From positions 58,692 to 122,691 of the forward strand of contig JAZLDH010000001.1 in the NCBI GenBank assembly GCA_045614605.1: DNA of 64,000 nt. The letters are read 5' to 3'. Under the pieces are notes generated by a model. It had not been told where the DNA came from. It saw nothing but the letters and a program-made list of their open reading frames with translations, and made no database searches. This stretch comes from Onthomorpha sp937906975 (GTDB lineage Bacteria > Bacteroidota > Bacteroidia > Bacteroidales > P3). Below, piece after piece: positions 30,855 through 39,615 of this stretch. Position numbers and translations under genes: made by a program. Within the stretch, counting starts at the first letter, position 1, and every line of letters begins with the position of its first letter.

Positions 30855-31514
30855 ATGGATAAGAATCAAGTAAGAGAAGTCATAGCAAAGCGAGCAGCTT
30901 TGGAACTTCAAGATGGATTCGTAGTAAACTTAGGCATAGGAATACCAACTCTAATACCAAACTACCTAAAACCAGGAGTAAACGTATTACTTCAAAGTGA
31001 AAACGGATTGATAGGAATGGATTCAGATGCCAAACCAGGAGAAGAAAACCCAGAATTGATAAACGCAGGCGGTGGATTTATCACAATGATAGACGGAGCC
31101 GCAACCTTCGATTCAGCAACTTCATTTGCTCTAATCAGAGGAGGACACGTAGATGCCTCAATCCTTGGAGCAATGCAAGTAGATGAAAACGGCGACTTAG
31201 CAAACTGGATGATACCAGGCAAAAAAATCCCAGGAATGGGAGGAGCAATGGACTTGCTTGTAGGAGCAAAAAGAGTAATCCTTGCAATGGAACACACTGC
31301 AAAAGGAAATCCAAAAATCCTTAAAAAATGTACATTGCCACTAACAGCCAAAGGACAAGTAAATATGATAATCACTGAAATGGGCGTTATGGAAATCACA
31401 CCAAAAGGAATAGTATTGACAGAAATACACCCAGAATTTACAGTAGAAGAAGTTCAAGCCGCAACAGAAGCAGAACTAATCATATCAGAAAACCTAATAC
31501 CAATGCAACAATAA
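30855..31514 (+). CDS. atoA: acetoacetate CoA-transferase beta subunit
   Basis: 219 residues. Family I CoA-transferase beta subunit: GFVVNLGIGIPTLIPNY, the catalytic Glu in LQSENGLIGMD, and GGFITMIDGAATFDS. In lysine fermentation a butyryl-CoA:acetoacetate CoA-transferase regenerates acetoacetyl-CoA and releases butyrate. The alpha subunit (atoD), normally adjacent, is not next to it or anywhere in the window. Gap to kamE is 30 bases. Confidence 0.9.
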   Translation: MDKNQVREVIAKRAALELQDGFVVNLGIGIPTLIPNYLKPGVNVLLQSENGLIGMDSDAKPGEENPELINAGGGFITMIDGAATFDSATSFALIRGGHVDASILGAMQVDENGDLANWMIPGKKIPGMGGAMDLLVGAKRVILAMEHTAKGNPKILKKCTLPLTAKGQVNMIITEMGVMEITPKGIVLTEIHPEFTVEEVQAATEAELIISENLIPMQQ

Positions 31515-31532
31515 AGCATTAAGTAAATAAAG

Positions 31533-31565
31533 AAGGGAACTAAATCATTTAGTTCCCTTTTTATT
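31533..31565. terminator. bidirectional terminator
   Basis: AAGGGAACTAAAT and ATTTAGTTCCCTT form a 13-bp stem with a 1-nt centre (so effectively a 12-bp hairpin) followed by T5. It ends the kamDE-atoA operon and the convergent barrel gene. Confidence 0.88.
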
Positions 31566-31567
31566 TC

Positions 31568-32263
31568 TTAAAATAATACCGATAATTCAAAGGCTAAACG
31601 ACTTATCCTCATCGCATCATACTCTATTTTGTCAATTGGTAAATTCATTGAGTAGTAAGCATTCTTTGTAAGAGGTAAATAATAACAAGCGTTTACTCTT
31701 ATTCTATGTTTTGTTGCGATTTCAAAACCTGTTTTCACTACTACTTCAGGAGTGATAGAAGATTTAAAATTCAAAGCATTTAATCCGTTTACATAAGATG
31801 CTGTTGGTGTTTCAGAAAAGTTAATTTCTTTTTGTAAAGACACTAACGCATTAACTCCACCTGAGGCAATGAAGTTTACATTCTCAATTACAGGGTATTT
31901 ATAATTAGCAATTAAAGGAATGTTTAATTGATGTATATTTAGATTTGTGTTACTCACTAACGCATGCTCTGGATATGTTAGATATTCTTTGTAAGATAAT
32001 CTCGTGTAAAGATAACCTGGTTCAAAAGAAAGAGAAAACGCTCTATTGAAAGCATATTCATATTTAGCAGATACGCCAATTGCAAAAGCATTTGCTAAGT
32101 CGAAACTTCCACCAGATAATTCATAACTTCCCGAATAAGCGTATGTTAAAGGAAAAGAACTGAATTGAACGCTAACGCCAAAAGAATGACGTTTATCTAC
32201 ATTTTGAGCTGATAAACTTACGCAAAATAAAATAGCGATGATTGTTAAATGTAATTTTTTCAT
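31568..32263 (-). CDS. outer membrane beta-barrel protein
   Basis: 231 residues. Signal peptide MKKLHLTIIAILFC...LSAQ, then a small barrel with YEYAFNRAFSLSFEPGYLYTR, LNIHQLNIPLIANYKY and a C-terminal FELSVLF strand. PorT-like in general appearance. It has its own promoter at 32354-32384, whose leader is shared with the upstream acyltransferase gene. Confidence 0.75.
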   Translation of the reverse strand: MKKLHLTIIAILFCVSLSAQNVDKRHSFGVSVQFSSFPLTYAYSGSYELSGGSFDLANAFAIGVSAKYEYAFNRAFSLSFEPGYLYTRLSYKEYLTYPEHALVSNTNLNIHQLNIPLIANYKYPVIENVNFIASGGVNALVSLQKEINFSETPTASYVNGLNALNFKSSITPEVVVKTGFEIATKHRIRVNACYYLPLTKNAYYSMNLPIDKIEYDAMRISRLAFELSVLF

Positions 32264-32353
32264 AATTCTACTATTTATTTAATAATTTGATATTCACTTC
32301 TTTTGTACATTTCTTTACATTTTACGCAGTGCATTGCGTATTTTTACGCAGTG

Positions 32354-32384
32354 CAAATATAAGAAAAATAAATAAACCTACAAA
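32354..32384 (-). promoter_or_regulatory. promoter of the beta-barrel gene
   Basis: On the minus strand TTTG (32384-32381), 19 nt, TATATTTG (32361-32354): an exact match. The downstream leader contains GCAGTGC-type repeats also seen at 33497-33506. Confidence 0.75.
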
Positions 32385-32390
32385 TTCTCT

Positions 32391-33419
32391 TTATCGTCCG
32401 CCCATAAGGAAAGATGTTGTCTTGGGTAAAAGGCGTTTTAATATATAGAAAATTCCTAATCCTATGATGATTGTGATTATTGCCCAAAGAAAATAAAGTA
32501 CAGTCATTCGTAAATCGGAGGTTGGGGGAATGATTGCAAATAAAACCTTCTTGTATAATGGTAATAGGATAGCGTGATGAAGGTATAGGAAAAAGCTTCC
32601 TGCTGTTAGGAATTTGTTTTCTTTCCATTTTTCATTTTCAACGAATTTTGCAACCAAGCTAACTACAAATCCCATGCCTATTACAACGCTTATTCTTCTT
32701 ATATAAATCCAAAAGTCAAAGTCTTTTACGCAAAAGGTTGTGATTACGAGCAAAAGATAAATCACTCCTAAAACTAAAAGATGTGGTTTTACTAAATCGG
32801 CAAAGCATTTTTTGTTAATAGAAAAGAAAGCACCCAAGGAGAAAAAGAAAAATGCTTCAAATTTCCAACAAATACTACTGCTAAATAGCCATAAAATACC
32901 TAAAATCAAAGCAAAGATAATCTTTAATCTTTTTGTTAGCCAATAAATGATAGGAGATAGGATAGAGGCAAGCATTAAATCGCCAATAAACCAAAGGGGA
33001 TAATTAACGGGGTGATGATTGCAATTTGCTCCAAAAGCCTTTAACCAATCTTTCATTTCAAAACCCTCTCCGATAACAAAACCTCCACTTATAATATTAA
33101 AGGCTACAATAAACAATGTATTCCAAATCAAAAAAGGAATAAGCAATGATTTAATCCTCTTTTTCAATTTATTTAAATAGGTGTTAAAAGAAAAATCACT
33201 TGTTTTGTAGAAGAAAAGAAATCCCGAGCAAACAAAGAATAAAGGCACTGCAATTCGTGCTATGATGTTAGAAAAAATAAATCTCGTACTCTCATAACAA
33301 ACGAAGTCTTCGTTTGAGTTAGGTAGTTGAGTGTGAATTAAAATCACTCCAATAATTAAAGGAAATCTTAAAAAAGAAATAACCTTAGATTGTAAAGACT
33401 CACTTGAAACCTCTTGCAT
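32391..33419 (-). CDS. acyltransferase 3 family membrane protein
   Basis: 342 residues from the ATG at 33419. The frame extends 77 codons further upstream, but that part is Lys-rich repeat DNA lying before the promoter. About ten membrane helices. The acyltransferase-3 hallmarks are FLRFPLIIGVILIHTQ (with the conserved His of helix 1), RIAVPLFFVCSGFLFF and YPLWFIGDLM. Members add acyl groups to surface sugars. The C-terminal end is 6 bases from the barrel gene's promoter. Confidence 0.85.
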   Translation of the reverse strand: MQEVSSESLQSKVISFLRFPLIIGVILIHTQLPNSNEDFVCYESTRFIFSNIIARIAVPLFFVCSGFLFFYKTSDFSFNTYLNKLKKRIKSLLIPFLIWNTLFIVAFNIISGGFVIGEGFEMKDWLKAFGANCNHHPVNYPLWFIGDLMLASILSPIIYWLTKRLKIIFALILGILWLFSSSICWKFEAFFFFSLGAFFSINKKCFADLVKPHLLVLGVIYLLLVITTFCVKDFDFWIYIRRISVVIGMGFVVSLVAKFVENEKWKENKFLTAGSFFLYLHHAILLPLYKKVLFAIIPPTSDLRMTVLYFLWAIITIIIGLGIFYILKRLLPKTTSFLMGGR

Positions 33420-33506
33420 TGTTTTGGAATTATGTTGAAGTAATAATCTTTGTTTAATGGTTTGAAATTCAATTCTTTTGTATTTCTCTTTACATTTTAC
33501 GCAGTG

Positions 33507-33537
33507 CAAATATAAAAAGAATAAGTTGATTAACAAA
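33507..33537 (-). promoter_or_regulatory. promoter of the acyltransferase gene
   Basis: On the minus strand TTTG (33537-33534), 19 nt, TATATTTG (33514-33507): an exact match. It fixes the translation start at 33419. Confidence 0.75.
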
Positions 33538-33554
33538 ATATTAGTAATCAATAA

Positions 33555-33630
33555 ATATTTCTTAGCTTTAATTTTATTTTTCTTTGAAAAAATTTTATTT
33601 TTCTTTGCTTTATTTTGCGTTTTCTTTGAA
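33555..33630. repeat. T-rich CTTTGAAA/CTTTGC repeat
   Basis: Four units of TTTTTCTTTGAAA or TTTTTCTTTGCTTT between the acyltransferase promoter and the kdd promoter region. Related to the T-rich family elsewhere, more degenerate. The rest of the 33420-33723 gap holds only the two promoters. Confidence 0.5.
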
Positions 33631-33659
33631 AAAAGATGAGTGAATATCAAAAAATAACG

Positions 33660-33667
33660 TATATTTG
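33660..33667 (+). promoter_or_regulatory. -7 element of the kdd-kamABC operon
   Basis: TATATTTG matches TAnnTTTG. No TTTG is found at 19-20 nt upstream, so the promoter is only partly supported. It lies 57 bases before the kdd ATG. Confidence 0.4.
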
Positions 33668-33723
33668 CAAACTTAAAGAATTTAATTTTTTATTTAATAA
33701 TCCAATATTTTAAATATAGTAAT

Positions 33724-34764
33724 ATGAAAAAAGGATGTAGATACGGTACTCACCGTGTGATTGAACCAAAAGGAGTGTTGCCTCAACCAGCAAACAAGGT
33801 AGATAACAATATGGACGAAATTTATGATAATGAAATCCTTATTGATGTTCAAACTTTAAACATTGACTCTGCTTCATTTACTCAAATTGAAGAACAAGCA
33901 AAAGGCGACAAAGAAGAAATCGCAAAGATAATGATGTCTATCGTTGAAAAACAAGGAAAACATCGTAATCCTGTAACTGGTTCTGGTGGTATGTTACTTG
34001 GAACAGTTGAAAAAATAGGTGATGCTTTAATTGGAAAAACTGATTTAAAAGTTGGTGATAAAATAGCTACTTTGGTTTCTTTATCATTAACTCCACTTCG
34101 TATAGACAAAATCAAAGATATTCGTCCTGATATAGACCAAGTAGATATAGATGGTAAAGCTATTTTATTTGAATCAGGAATTTACGCAAAAATACCTGCT
34201 GACTTACCTGAAAACTTAGCTTTATCTGCATTAGACGTTGCAGGAGCTCCTGCTCAAACTGCAAAACTTGTTAAACCAGGTGATACAGTTGTTATCATTG
34301 GAGCAGGTGGAAAATCTGGTATGCTTTGCTGCTACGAAGCTAAAAAACGTGCTGGCGTAACAGGTAAAGTAATCGGAATATGCCACAGCGAAAGAAGTAC
34401 AAAACGTATGATGGATTTAGGATTCTGTGATGAAGTATTCTCAGCAGATGCTACTCAACCAGTTCCTGTAATGAAGAAAATAGAAGAATTAACTAACGGA
34501 CAAATGGCAGATGTTTGTATCAACAACGTAAATATCCCTGATACAGAAATGACATCTATCCTTGTTACTAAAAACACAGGAGTTGTTTACTTCTTCTCTA
34601 TGGCAACTTCATTCACAAAAGCAGCCTTAGGAGCAGAAGGAGTTGGTTCTGACGTTACAATGATAGTTGGAAACGGATATACAAAAGGACACGCTGAAAT
34701 CACTCTTCAAGAATTAAGAGAATGTGAAGCGTTGAGAAAAATATTCACAGAACTATACGCTTAA
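33724..34764 (+). CDS. kdd: L-erythro-3,5-diaminohexanoate dehydrogenase
   Basis: 346 residues. The N-terminal GCRYGTHRVIEPKGVLPQPA is the family signature; KHRNPVTGSGGMLLG follows, and the NAD-binding Rossmann motif is VVIIGAGGKSGMLCCYEAKK. It oxidatively deaminates 3,5-diaminohexanoate to 3-keto-5-aminohexanoate, the step after lysine 5,6-aminomutase. First gene of the second lysine operon, 18 bases before kamA. Confidence 0.94.
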   Translation: MKKGCRYGTHRVIEPKGVLPQPANKVDNNMDEIYDNEILIDVQTLNIDSASFTQIEEQAKGDKEEIAKIMMSIVEKQGKHRNPVTGSGGMLLGTVEKIGDALIGKTDLKVGDKIATLVSLSLTPLRIDKIKDIRPDIDQVDIDGKAILFESGIYAKIPADLPENLALSALDVAGAPAQTAKLVKPGDTVVIIGAGGKSGMLCCYEAKKRAGVTGKVIGICHSERSTKRMMDLGFCDEVFSADATQPVPVMKKIEELTNGQMADVCINNVNIPDTEMTSILVTKNTGVVYFFSMATSFTKAALGAEGVGSDVTMIVGNGYTKGHAEITLQELRECEALRKIFTELYA

Positions 34765-34782
34765 TTTTAAATATAAAAAACG

Positions 34783-36036
34783 ATGCAAGTTAATAGACGT
34801 CAAGAGTTATTTCCAAACGTATCGGACGAACAATGGTTCGATTGGAAATGGCAAGTTAAAAATCGTATAGAAACCTTAGAAGACTTAAAGAAATATATCT
34901 CTTTAACTAAGGAAGAAGAGGAAGGAGTTGCCAATGCTTTAAAAACATTAAGAATGGCAATCACTCCATACTATCTATGTTTGATTGATGTAAACAATCC
35001 AAATGACCCTGTTCGCCGTCAAGCAATTCCAACAGGAGCAGAATTACATCAAGCTGACGCAGACTTATTAGACCCTCTTCACGAAGACGAAGATTCACCA
35101 GCACCAGGACTTACTCACCGTTACCCAGATAGAGTATTGTTCCTTATAACAGATATGTGTTCTATGTATTGTCGTCATTGTACTCGTAGAAGATTTGCAG
35201 GACAAAACGACTGTGAATCAACACAAGACAGAATAGACAAATGTATAGAATATATAGCAAAAACTCCACAAGTAAGAGACGTATTACTTTCAGGAGGAGA
35301 TGCACTTATGGTGAACGATAAGATGTTAGAATCAATCATTCAACGTCTTAGAGCAATCCCACACGTAGAAATCATTAGAATTGGTTCTCGTACACCGGTT
35401 GTATGTCCAATGAGAATAACTGATGATTTGGTAAATATGTTGAAGAAGTATCACCCAATATGGTTAAATACTCACTTCAATCACCCTAATGAATGTACAC
35501 CAGAAGCAAAAGCAGCATGTGAACGCTTAGCAAATGCAGGTATTCCATTAGGAAACCAATCAGTTCTTTTAAGAGGAGTAAACGATGATGTAAGAGTATT
35601 CAAAAAACTTGTACACGAATTAGTTAAAATGAGAGTACGTCCTTACTACATCTACCAATGCGACCTTTCTATGGGATTGGAACACTTCCGTACACCTGTA
35701 TCAAAAGGTATCGAAATCATAGAAAACCTTCGTGGACATACATCAGGCTATGCAGTACCTACATTCGTAGTAGATGCACCAGGAGGAGGCGGAAAGACTC
35801 CTGTAATGCCACAATATGTAGTTTCTCAATCACCAAACAGAGTAGTGTTAAGAAACTTTGAAGGAGTGATAACAACATACACAGAACCTGAAAACTACAT
35901 ACCAGGTGAATGTGATGTAGATTTCTTAAAAGGAACTGAAATCAAAAATGATGGAGTTGCTTCTTTATTACAAGGAGAAAAACTATCATTAGAGCCATCA
36001 CATCTTGCACGCCACGAAAGAGTGAAAAAGAACTAA
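34783..36036 (+). CDS. kamA: lysine 2,3-aminomutase
   Basis: 417 residues. The radical SAM cluster is C126-C130-C133 (CSMYCRHC), and the PLP-binding lysine is K338 in DAPGGGGKTP, equivalent to K337 of the Clostridium enzyme. The N-terminal DWKWQVKNRI is characteristic. It converts L-lysine to L-beta-lysine, the first step of the pathway. EpmB-type proteins are shorter at the C-terminus, and the context makes the catabolic role clear. Confidence 0.96.
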   Translation: MQVNRRQELFPNVSDEQWFDWKWQVKNRIETLEDLKKYISLTKEEEEGVANALKTLRMAITPYYLCLIDVNNPNDPVRRQAIPTGAELHQADADLLDPLHEDEDSPAPGLTHRYPDRVLFLITDMCSMYCRHCTRRRFAGQNDCESTQDRIDKCIEYIAKTPQVRDVLLSGGDALMVNDKMLESIIQRLRAIPHVEIIRIGSRTPVVCPMRITDDLVNMLKKYHPIWLNTHFNHPNECTPEAKAACERLANAGIPLGNQSVLLRGVNDDVRVFKKLVHELVKMRVRPYYIYQCDLSMGLEHFRTPVSKGIEIIENLRGHTSGYAVPTFVVDAPGGGGKTPVMPQYVVSQSPNRVVLRNFEGVITTYTEPENYIPGECDVDFLKGTEIKNDGVASLLQGEKLSLEPSHLARHERVKKN

Positions 36037-36052
36037 ATAAATCCTTGAAGGA

Positions 36053-37054
36053 ATGCCTTTTATTGAGGAAGTTCTAAAATACAAAAGCATTTCCTTCGTA
36101 GGAATGGAAAAAAATGCGGGGAAGACTCAAACACTAAATTATGTGCTTGGTCGTCTCCGCACTTTTTCTAATATAAAGCTTGCATTGACTTCCATAGGCG
36201 TAGATGGAGAAACAGTAGATATAGTAACCTCTACCTCAAAACCAGAAATAGAAATCTATCCCGATACCACCTTTATAACCTCACAAGCCCTCTATGCACA
36301 AAAAGAAATCGTAAGTGCCATAGAAGAAATCTCAAAAGAAACAACAGCCTTAGGCAAACTCATTACAGCCAAAGCCATAACAAGAGGAAAAGTCCTACTT
36401 GGAGGGCCAAGCAACAACAAAAGCCTAAAAGAATTTATAGAAAAACTCACACAAACTCACGATATAACCCTTGTAGATGGAGCCTTATCGAGAAAATCCT
36501 TTGGAAGCCCCTCAATCACGCAAGCAATGATACTCTCCACAGGAGCATCGCTCTCAGCATCACTTCCTGTGGTAGTAAAAAAAACCAAATTCATCTATCA
36601 AATGACACAGCTCCCACAATACAGAGAGCATTACGAAGACTTGCAACAAATAGAAAGCGGAATATACGCCATAACCCAAGAAGGAATCATAGACTTGCAA
36701 ATTCCTTCCCTGATGATGATAGATAAGTACAAAGACAAAATCTTTGCAAAAGGCACACGCATTTATGTAGCAGGAGCATTGAACGATAAATTCGTGCAAT
36801 TCCTCAAAATTCAAAAAAACATAAAAGAAATAGAAATCATAATCAAAGACTTTACTAAAATCTTTGCACAAGAAGACAACGTATTACAATACCTAAACAA
36901 AGGAGGACAAATCAAAGTCCTTGAAAAAACCAACCTAATAGCCATCACTGCCAATCCAATTTCGCCAACAGGCTATAATTTCAATAACGAAGAAATGTTA
37001 GAGGCACTCCGAAAAGAGATACCAATCAATATATATAACATAAAACAAATATAA
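36053..37054 (+). CDS. kamB: lysine 5,6-aminomutase reactivase subunit KamB
   Basis: 333 residues. A P-loop NTPase motif is at 17-25 (GMEKNAGKT), with an LGGPSNNKSLKEF segment and ITLVDGALSRKSF in a Walker B-like position. In lysine-fermenting bacteria the gene between kamA and the MutS-like kamC is kamB; the pair is believed to reactivate the cobalamin enzyme KamDE. The assignment rests on gene order and the P-loop. It starts 16 bases after kamA and 2 bases separate it from kamC. Confidence 0.85.
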   Translation: MPFIEEVLKYKSISFVGMEKNAGKTQTLNYVLGRLRTFSNIKLALTSIGVDGETVDIVTSTSKPEIEIYPDTTFITSQALYAQKEIVSAIEEISKETTALGKLITAKAITRGKVLLGGPSNNKSLKEFIEKLTQTHDITLVDGALSRKSFGSPSITQAMILSTGASLSASLPVVVKKTKFIYQMTQLPQYREHYEDLQQIESGIYAITQEGIIDLQIPSLMMIDKYKDKIFAKGTRIYVAGALNDKFVQFLKIQKNIKEIEIIIKDFTKIFAQEDNVLQYLNKGGQIKVLEKTNLIAITANPISPTGYNFNNEEMLEALRKEIPINIYNIKQI

Positions 37055-37056
37055 AA

Positions 37057-38388
37057 ATGACATTCCAACAAGCCATAAGTCAAAACCCAAGCCTACAAGC
37101 CATCTATTCACAAATGGAAATCCAAACTCCAATGGCAAGGCATTTACTATTAAACACCCCATTCTCCACCAGCAAACAATGGATAGAACAACAATGGCAA
37201 GAAATAGAAGAATGTCAAGCTCATCTCCAAACCCTAAACCACCAAAACTCCCAACGCTTCTTTATGCAACTATCAAACATACACGACATAAAAGGAAGCA
37301 TAAAACTCTTACAACAAAACCAAATCCTTGATGACGTATCACTATTTGAAATCAAAGCATTCTCATTAAATATCAAAAAACTAAAAAAAGACTTCCCAAC
37401 AGAGCTATTTCAACTACCCGACCTACAAGAAGTAATCAATATCCTTGACCCAGAAAAATTAGAAAACCAACAATTCTATATATATTCCGCATACAGCGAA
37501 GAACTAAGCCAAGCACGCAAACTATGGCAACAAGCCAAAAACGAAGAAAACGAACAAAAAGCCCATAGCCTCTATGTCAAAACCCTTGAAATAGAACACC
37601 GCATAAGAGAAACCCTTGGCATAAAACTATTCCCATATATCCCAGCCCTATTGAAAGCACTTGACACAGTAGCCAAAATAGACCTTGCCTTCGCAAAAGC
37701 AAAACTAACAATAGAATACAACTTCAAGACAGCCACAATCACAACCGAGAAAAAAATAAAATACCAATCCATCTTCCACCCACTAATCAAAAACTACCAA
37801 CCAATAGATGTGGAAATAGGAGAGGAAAACTACCTAATAACAGGAGCAAATATGGCAGGCAAAACAATGATACTAAAAACCCTTGCCCTAAATCAACTCC
37901 TATTACAATACGGCTTTATGCTTGCTTGTGAAAAAGCCGAACTAACCCTTGTAGAAAACGTCTATACCTCCATAGGCGATGGACAAAACGAAATGCAAGG
38001 CTTATCCTCCTTTGCTTACGAGGTGAAGAACCTGCACAATATCATACAAGAAGTAAAAACAAACAAAACCTTCCTTGTACTTGTAGATGAACTTGCACGC
38101 ACAACCAACCCAATAGAAGGAAAACAATTAGTAGAAGGCTTTCTAAAAGTCTGCAATCAAAAAGGAAGCTTCATAGTAGTAACAACACACTATTCCAACA
38201 TAGAAGCCCCATGCAAACGAATGAGAGTAAAAGGCTTTAAACACCAAGAACTAACCCCACCAATCAAAATAGAAGACATCTCAAAACACATAGACTACTC
38301 CCTAATAGAAGACAAAACCAACCAAGTCCCAACCGAAGCGATAAATCTATGTCGTTTACTTGGCATAGACCAAGATTGGATAGGATAG
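37057..38388 (+). CDS. kamC: lysine 5,6-aminomutase reactivase ATPase KamC (MutS-like)
   Basis: 443 residues. The C-terminal MutS-type ABC ATPase domain (about 235-430) has Walker A GANMAGKT (263-270), the signature-like MQGLSSFAYEVK and Walker B LVLVDELARTT. MutS DNA-binding domains are absent, so mismatch repair is not its job. Its 3' end (GGCATAGACCAAGATTGG, 38362-38379) is repeated at 39486-39503 beyond the Fic gene, where the frame continues differently (LSCCEE then stop). The present C-terminus may thus be altered by an insertion. Confidence 0.88.
   Translation: MTFQQAISQNPSLQAIYSQMEIQTPMARHLLLNTPFSTSKQWIEQQWQEIEECQAHLQTLNHQNSQRFFMQLSNIHDIKGSIKLLQQNQILDDVSLFEIKAFSLNIKKLKKDFPTELFQLPDLQEVINILDPEKLENQQFYIYSAYSEELSQARKLWQQAKNEENEQKAHSLYVKTLEIEHRIRETLGIKLFPYIPALLKALDTVAKIDLAFAKAKLTIEYNFKTATITTEKKIKYQSIFHPLIKNYQPIDVEIGEENYLITGANMAGKTMILKTLALNQLLLQYGFMLACEKAELTLVENVYTSIGDGQNEMQGLSSFAYEVKNLHNIIQEVKTNKTFLVLVDELARTTNPIEGKQLVEGFLKVCNQKGSFIVVTTHYSNIEAPCKRMRVKGFKHQELTPPIKIEDISKHIDYSLIEDKTNQVPTEAINLCRLLGIDQDWIG
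38362..38379 (+). repeat. 18-bp direct repeat flanking the Fic gene, left copy
   Basis: GGCATAGACCAAGATTGG within the last codons of kamC. Identical to 39486-39503. Confidence 0.8.
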
Positions 38389-38400
38389 GAGTAAGAGAGG

Positions 38401-39414
38401 TTATTTATTTATAGTCCAAAAACCGTTTTTTGTGCTACCTTGACGAGATAACACACCTTTTGATTTAAGAGAAGCAAACAAACGTTCTGCTTGACGTTGA
38501 GAGATTGATAATAATAATGCCACTTCTTTTATTGTTAATCTATTATTTTCTATGATAAGTTCTAAAACTTGATGTTCACTTTCGGTTAAATCATAATTTC
38601 TACCGACATTTCTACCGACATTTCTACCGACATTAACATCAATTTCATTACCTTGAATTTCATTACCTTGATGAGTTTTAAGAGTCGTTAGAATTTCTCC
38701 AAGCATAAATTCAATAAAAGGACTACATTCTCCCTTATGAGTACTTTGAGAAATTGCATCGTAATAAGCCTGTTGATTACTATACACCATATTCTCCACA
38801 GGAAGATGTTCAAACAAAGGATGCAATTTACCAAGAATAAGCGACTGCCATAAACGTCCCATTCTACCATTTCCATCACTAAAAGGATGAATAAATTCAA
38901 ATTCATAATGGAAAACACAAGAACGAATTAGCAAATGGTCATCAGAAGAAGCAAGCCATTGCATTAAATCTTCAATCAATCCTTGTACACGATTAGCAGG
39001 AGGAGCCATGTGTACTAAACCTTTTTCAGAGAAAACACCTACACCACCTTGACGAAAGCGTCCTGCATCATCACTCAAAGCAAACATCATAGTACCATGA
39101 GCTTTCAAAAGGTCGGTAATACTAAACGGATTTAATGAACTATATAATTCGTATGTTTTTATAGCGTTTTTAACCTCTTGAATCTCACGCAAAGGAGCAA
39201 TAACATTCTTACCATTGATGATATCTTGCACTTGATTTTCGCTCAAATTATTCCCTTCAATAGCAAGAGAAGAATGAATAGTACGAATACGATTAGCCTT
39301 ACGAAGTTTAAGTCCCTCATTTTCTAAACGAATAGCATAACGTTCAATCTGTGCTGATATTTCAGCAATCAAATTTATGGTTCGAGATGATATTTCAAAA
39401 GGTGGTATGTACAT
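38401..39414 (-). CDS. Fic family protein with C-terminal winged helix
   Basis: 337 residues. The catalytic Fic motif is HPFSDGNGRMGR (176-187). The inhibitory motif [S/T]xxxE[G/N] is S49...E53-G54 (SLAIEG), making it an N-terminally self-inhibited class II Fic. The C-terminal part (about 275-337) is a winged helix (LTIKEVALLLSISQRQAERLFASLKSKG). It would AMPylate a protein target; the target is unknown. Short internal repeats (NVGR three times, QGNEI twice) sit before the winged helix. It is opposite in strand to its neighbours and bounded by an 18-bp direct repeat, suggesting acquisition. A TATATTTG -7 element is at 39442-39435 on the minus strand. Confidence 0.9.
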   Translation of the reverse strand: MYIPPFEISSRTINLIAEISAQIERYAIRLENEGLKLRKANRIRTIHSSLAIEGNNLSENQVQDIINGKNVIAPLREIQEVKNAIKTYELYSSLNPFSITDLLKAHGTMMFALSDDAGRFRQGGVGVFSEKGLVHMAPPANRVQGLIEDLMQWLASSDDHLLIRSCVFHYEFEFIHPFSDGNGRMGRLWQSLILGKLHPLFEHLPVENMVYSNQQAYYDAISQSTHKGECSPFIEFMLGEILTTLKTHQGNEIQGNEIDVNVGRNVGRNVGRNYDLTESEHQVLELIIENNRLTIKEVALLLSISQRQAERLFASLKSKGVLSRQGSTKNGFWTINK

Positions 39415-39485
39415 TATTTACTCTTATTTTCTTGCAAATATACAAAAACTTATCGTAAATCCTCTGTTGATAATTAAACTTCTTA

Positions 39486-39503
39486 GGCATAGACCAAGAT
39501 TGG
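39486..39503 (+). repeat. 18-bp direct repeat flanking the Fic gene, right copy
   Basis: GGCATAGACCAAGATTGG, identical to the end of kamC at 38362-38379. In the kamC frame it reads LGIDQDW, then LSCCEE and a stop, so it looks like a displaced kamC 3' end. Confidence 0.75.
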
Positions 39504-39534
39504 CTTTCCTGTTGCGAAGAATAAAGAAACACAA

Positions 39535-39615
39535 CCCTTTGCTTTTTTAATTTTTTTCTTAGCTTTTTTGAATTTTTCCTAAGAGAAAAAATTTTTTTTC
39601 TTAGCATTTTTTTCT
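39535..39615. repeat. T-rich CTTAGC repeat array
   Basis: Units TTTGCTTTTTTAATTTTTTTC, TTAGCTTTTTTGAATTTTTCC and CTTAGCATTTTTTTC directly before iteron module 3, as at 26851-26935 before module 2. Confidence 0.65.

Noticed and set aside
33420..33650. 77-residue N-terminal extension of the acyltransferase
   Set aside because: It is encoded by T-rich repeat DNA upstream of an exact promoter at 33507-33537 and is not part of the family fold.
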